Origin: Mesobacillus zeae
Lineage (GTDB): Bacteria > Bacillota > Bacilli > Bacillales > Cytobacillaceae
NCBI RefSeq assembly: GCF_003570705.1
Contig: NZ_QWVT01000023.1
Span: 44,645 to 108,644 of the forward strand
Length of the DNA: 64,000 bases
Direction of reading: 5' to 3'
Shown here in pieces: positions 63,523-64,000 of this stretch. Position 1 is the first letter of the stretch. Every line of letters begins with the position of its first letter. Position numbers and translations under genes: made by a program. Below the pieces are notes generated by a model. The model had not been told where the DNA came from. It saw only the letters and a list, made by a program, of their open reading frames with translations, and made no database searches.

Positions 63523-63563
63523 AAAAAGATTGACGCTGTGTTTAATCAGCGTCAATCTTTTTT
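63523..63563 (+). terminator. terminator after recU-ponA
   Basis: AAAAAAGATTGACGCTG-TGTTTAAT-CAGCGTCAATCTTTTTT, a 17-base-pair stem with A- and T-runs. Confidence 0.93.
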
Positions 63564-63564
63564 G

Positions 63565-63687
63565 TTATGGCAAGCAATTAGGAGCTCTGAAAAAGCGAAC
63601 GCTCCCTTGATATTCAGCAATATATTGTTGAAGCAGATCGATACCTTGAGCGAGTTTGGCCGATATCCTGTCCTTGTTGGTGTTGGT
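63565..63687 (-). other. orphan C-terminal coding fragment, unidentified
   Basis: The minus strand is open for 40 codons to a stop at 63565 and reads TNTNKDRISAKLAQGIDLLQ, then QYIAEYQGSVRFFRAPNCLP. It has no start codon, and its 5' side ends in a stop next to hairpin-rich AT-rich DNA. It may be the end of a gene cut by an insertion. I cannot name the family. In Bacillus subtilis ypoC lies here, but I see no proof of identity. Confidence 0.35.
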
Positions 63688-64000
63688 TTAGAATAAAGAT
63701 TGATTAAAATTCACTCTAAATCCTTGATTTCACTGCATATAAAAAGCCATTGTTTTGAACAAAGATTGATCAAAACAATACGATGGCTCTCTTCTACTTT
63801 TCAGAACTGTTTTTTATAAAAAAGTTTGATTAATTTAATACTCCTTATTCCACTAACGCAACCTAATAGTTTAAGTGCAATATTTCACAATCTTTCTTGT
63901 GGAATAAGAAAAAAGCGACCTACACCTGTAGCTGAATCAGCCTTAATTTCTTAAACTCAAGCACCTTTTAGCATTCCTGTAGATTGCTAAATATCGGCTT
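63688..64000. other. AT-rich region with inverted repeats
   Basis: No gene is visible. The stretch holds hairpins: AGCCATTGTTTTGA...TCAAAACAATACGATGGCT (63756-63787), and CTTATTCCAC (63844-63853) with GTGGAATAAG (63899-63908). A motif AAAGATTGATTAAAAT / AAAGATTGATCAAAAC occurs twice (about 63695 and 63761). It could be the end of a mobile element running past the window. Confidence 0.4.

Overview
The window looks like a chromosomal piece of a spore-forming Bacillaceae (a Bacillus relative). Evidence: AGGAGG-type ribosome binding sites with many TTG/GTG starts, strong Rho-independent terminators, spore genes (sspL, sspM, cotD, yunB, a CgeB-like glycosyltransferase), a type B RNase P RNA, a guanine riboswitch on xpt-pbuX, and a gene order from about 28.7 kb to the end that largely follows the Bacillus subtilis ypb/ypp/ypr/yps region as I remember it.

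Layout. 0-9 kb: the end of ldh and a PTS IIC-like permease (+), then a minus-strand block with an ABC-F ATPase, an HD hydrolase, DegV, a glutathione peroxidase broken by an in-frame stop, an unknown gene and fhs; metA (+) closes the block. 9-17.8 kb: an accessory, AT-rich segment with four GT-B-like glycosyltransferases (one of them CgeB-like), one GT-A glycosyltransferase, a PIG-L deacetylase, a small eukaryotic-type protein kinase and a Cys-rich repeat protein. It is edged by two gene remnants, a GNAT acetyltransferase and an HNH-type toxin tail, and by two similar terminator stems in opposite orientation. This is the most unusual part of the window.

17.8-28.7 kb: GNAT, AIM24 and methyltransferase genes, mntR, topB, an HD-GYP gene, a cold-shock gene, two RNase H-like genes (YpeP/YpdQ type), an EamA transporter, YuiD and sspL. 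28.7-39.9 kb: a 5'-3' exonuclease, a sulfurtransferase, a YpbS-like gene, the double dynamin dynA, ypbQ, bpsA (type III polyketide synthase), an SDR gene, then pbuX-xpt with its guanine riboswitch. 40-42.7 kb: a three-gene ba3-type cytochrome oxidase operon preceded by an FNR-like palindrome.

42.7-64 kb: yunB, a DinG-type helicase, the ypsC-type methyltransferase, rnpB, gpsB, ypsA, cotD, mrfB-mrfA (mitomycin-type DNA repair), a Crp/Fnr regulator convergent with hcp (which has a perfect FNR-like palindrome upstream), an Hsp20 gene, yppG-yppF, an interspersed repeat, yppE-yppD, sspM, yppC, and recU-ponA. The last 440 bases hold only an orphan coding fragment and hairpin-rich AT-rich DNA.

Functionally the window combines housekeeping repair and cell-wall genes (recU, ponA, gpsB, dynA, mrfAB, topB), sporulation genes, redox and anaerobic functions (oxidase, hcp, ldh), and one accessory glycan/kinase cluster. 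Several small proteins (48, 28 and 41 residues) were found by direct reading.
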